A DNA stretch of 7,384 nucleotides from Thermoplasmata archaeon. GTDB lineage: Archaea; Thermoplasmatota; Thermoplasmata; Sysuiplasmatales; Sysuiplasmataceae. The stretch covers positions 1-7,384 of the forward strand of contig JAKAPY010000018.1 of NCBI GenBank assembly GCA_021811925.1. Reading direction: 5' to 3'. A program made the translations under genes and the position numbers. How positions within the stretch are numbered: the first letter of the stretch is position 1; each line of letters begins with the position of its first letter. Of the stretch, positions 6,401 to 7,384 are shown piece by piece. A model generated the notes under the pieces. It was not told the DNA's origin. It saw nothing but the letters and a program-made list of their open reading frames with translations, and did no database searches.

Positions 6401-7384
6401 ATGGGAAACGGCATCAGGGCAACAATAATCGGAATGCTGGGCATGAGCGCGACTGCCGGGGAAGGCGCCACCGAATACGTGCCTAAAAAGAAACAGACGG
6501 GGAAGATCCTGCTGGTAGTTCTGGTCGCCATGGCTGTTGTTGTTGCGGCTGCCGGCATCTACTACATCGCAAACCCGGGCAAGGCACCGGGCGGAGGCGG
6601 GGCCGTATCGTCCGGAAAGACATCGATAACGGTCTGGCAGGCGTTCTCCACGACAGAATTTCCCGCCTTCCTTTCGATAAGGAATGCGTTCATGCAGCAG
6701 AACCCGAACATAACTGTCAACTGGGTCAATCAGACATCACCTTCACCCAGCACGCTTCAGCCCGCTGCGCTTGCAGGGACGGCGCCTAATGTTATAATCG
6801 GAACAAGCGACTTTGAGGGCAGCAGCCTGTATTATTATAACTTCACACTGAACCTGAAGAACTATGTGAATTCATCCGCATTCTCCATTTACTCACCCAC
6901 TTCACTTGCAGATGTGACATACAACGGCACAGCCATCTATGCATTCCCAATCAACATCAACGGCGTCGCCATGATATACAACAAGAATCTGATTCCGACT
7001 GCTCCGCAGACAACCGATCAGATGATACAGATGGCTAAGAACATCACAGTCATTTCCGGAGGCAGGTACACCACCTCGGGCATAATTGCAGGTGACCAGT
7101 CCGACAGCGGGTACAGGTTTGTGGCATGGCAGTCAGGATTCGGTGGCAGGCTTTTCGCACCAGATGGTGCGCCTACAATCAACACAGGCGCCACAGCTGC
7201 GGCGATGGGCTTCCTGGACAACCTGACAACGGTCAACCAGGTCACGCCCGCAGGCATGACAACCCAGGCCACCTGGATCAGCTTATTCCAGACGGGCAAG
7301 GTGGGAATAATATTCGACGGCCCGTGGGACATTACATCGTATGTAAGCGCCCTCGGAGCCAACAGTGTGGGTGTTGCACACATG
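6401..7384 (+). CDS. Membrane-anchored ABC-transporter sugar-binding protein, MalE-like (3' partial)
   Basis: The first 328 residues are visible and the frame is still open at the right edge. Family members are usually about 400-450 residues, so roughly 100 or more are missing. Residues 1-35 form a polar tail ending in KKKQTGK. Residues 36-57 are a hydrophobic helix, followed by a Gly/Pro linker (58-73), which fits an uncleaved signal anchor with the binding domain outside. The domain starts with TSITVWQAFS (74-83) and continues with NAFMQQNPNITVNW, LAGTAPNVIIG, YAFPINING-VAMIYNKNL (180-197), a FAPDGAPTINTG segment (252-263) and GKVGIIFDGPWDI (299-311). These match the extracellular solute-binding family 1 pattern, whose members deliver sugars to a MalFG-type permease. 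Maltodextrin as ligand is inferred from the upstream GH57 enzyme. Other oligosaccharides are possible. The Asn/Thr-rich composition fits an acidophile surface protein. Confidence 0.87.
   Translation, partial: MGNGIRATIIGMLGMSATAGEGATEYVPKKKQTGKILLVVLVAMAVVVAAAGIYYIANPGKAPGGGGAVSSGKTSITVWQAFSTTEFPAFLSIRNAFMQQNPNITVNWVNQTSPSPSTLQPAALAGTAPNVIIGTSDFEGSSLYYYNFTLNLKNYVNSSAFSIYSPTSLADVTYNGTAIYAFPININGVAMIYNKNLIPTAPQTTDQMIQMAKNITVISGGRYTTSGIIAGDQSDSGYRFVAWQSGFGGRLFAPDGAPTINTGATAAAMGFLDNLTTVNQVTPAGMTTQATWISLFQTGKVGIIFDGPWDITSYVSALGANSVGVAHM

Noticed and set aside
7018..7383. A 121-codon antisense frame at the right edge.
   Set aside because: It is antisense to the sugar-binding protein, whose motifs (GKVGIIFDGPWDI and others) are clear here. 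It has no plausible family match.

Overview
The window looks archaeal, most likely from an acidophilic, moderately GC-rich member of the Thermoplasmata. This is inferred from several signs: abundant AGG and ATA codons, large cell-surface proteins very rich in Asn/Ser/Thr with many N-glycosylation sequons and few charged residues, signal-anchor or C-terminal membrane anchors instead of lipoprotein signals, and GGAG/GTGA-type ribosome binding sites. No marker gene fixes the taxon.

About 84% of the window (3-6212) is one open frame, truncated at its 5' end by the window edge. It encodes a giant membrane-anchored extracellular glycoside hydrolase of family GH57, amylopullulanase-like. Reading along it there are: at least three tandem beta-sandwich (DOMON-like) repeats, a GH57 catalytic region with all the main family motifs, a fourth DOMON-like domain, a glucodextranase C-terminal-like domain, a low-complexity linker leading to a possible beta-propeller, a Pro-rich stalk, and a single C-terminal transmembrane helix with a basic tail.

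A 188-base gap (6213-6400) follows. It has no clear archaeal TATA box. It contains two perfect short palindromes and a 59-codon open frame that fills the gap almost exactly, with an SD-like sequence upstream; that frame is a candidate small gene, not a secure one.

From 6401 to the right edge lies the first 328 codons of a membrane-anchored ABC-transporter sugar-binding protein (MalE-like, extracellular solute-binding family 1), truncated at its 3' end. The inferred system is surface digestion of an alpha-glucan by the anchored GH57 enzyme, with capture of the released maltodextrins by the binding protein. The permease and ATPase genes would be expected just past the right edge.
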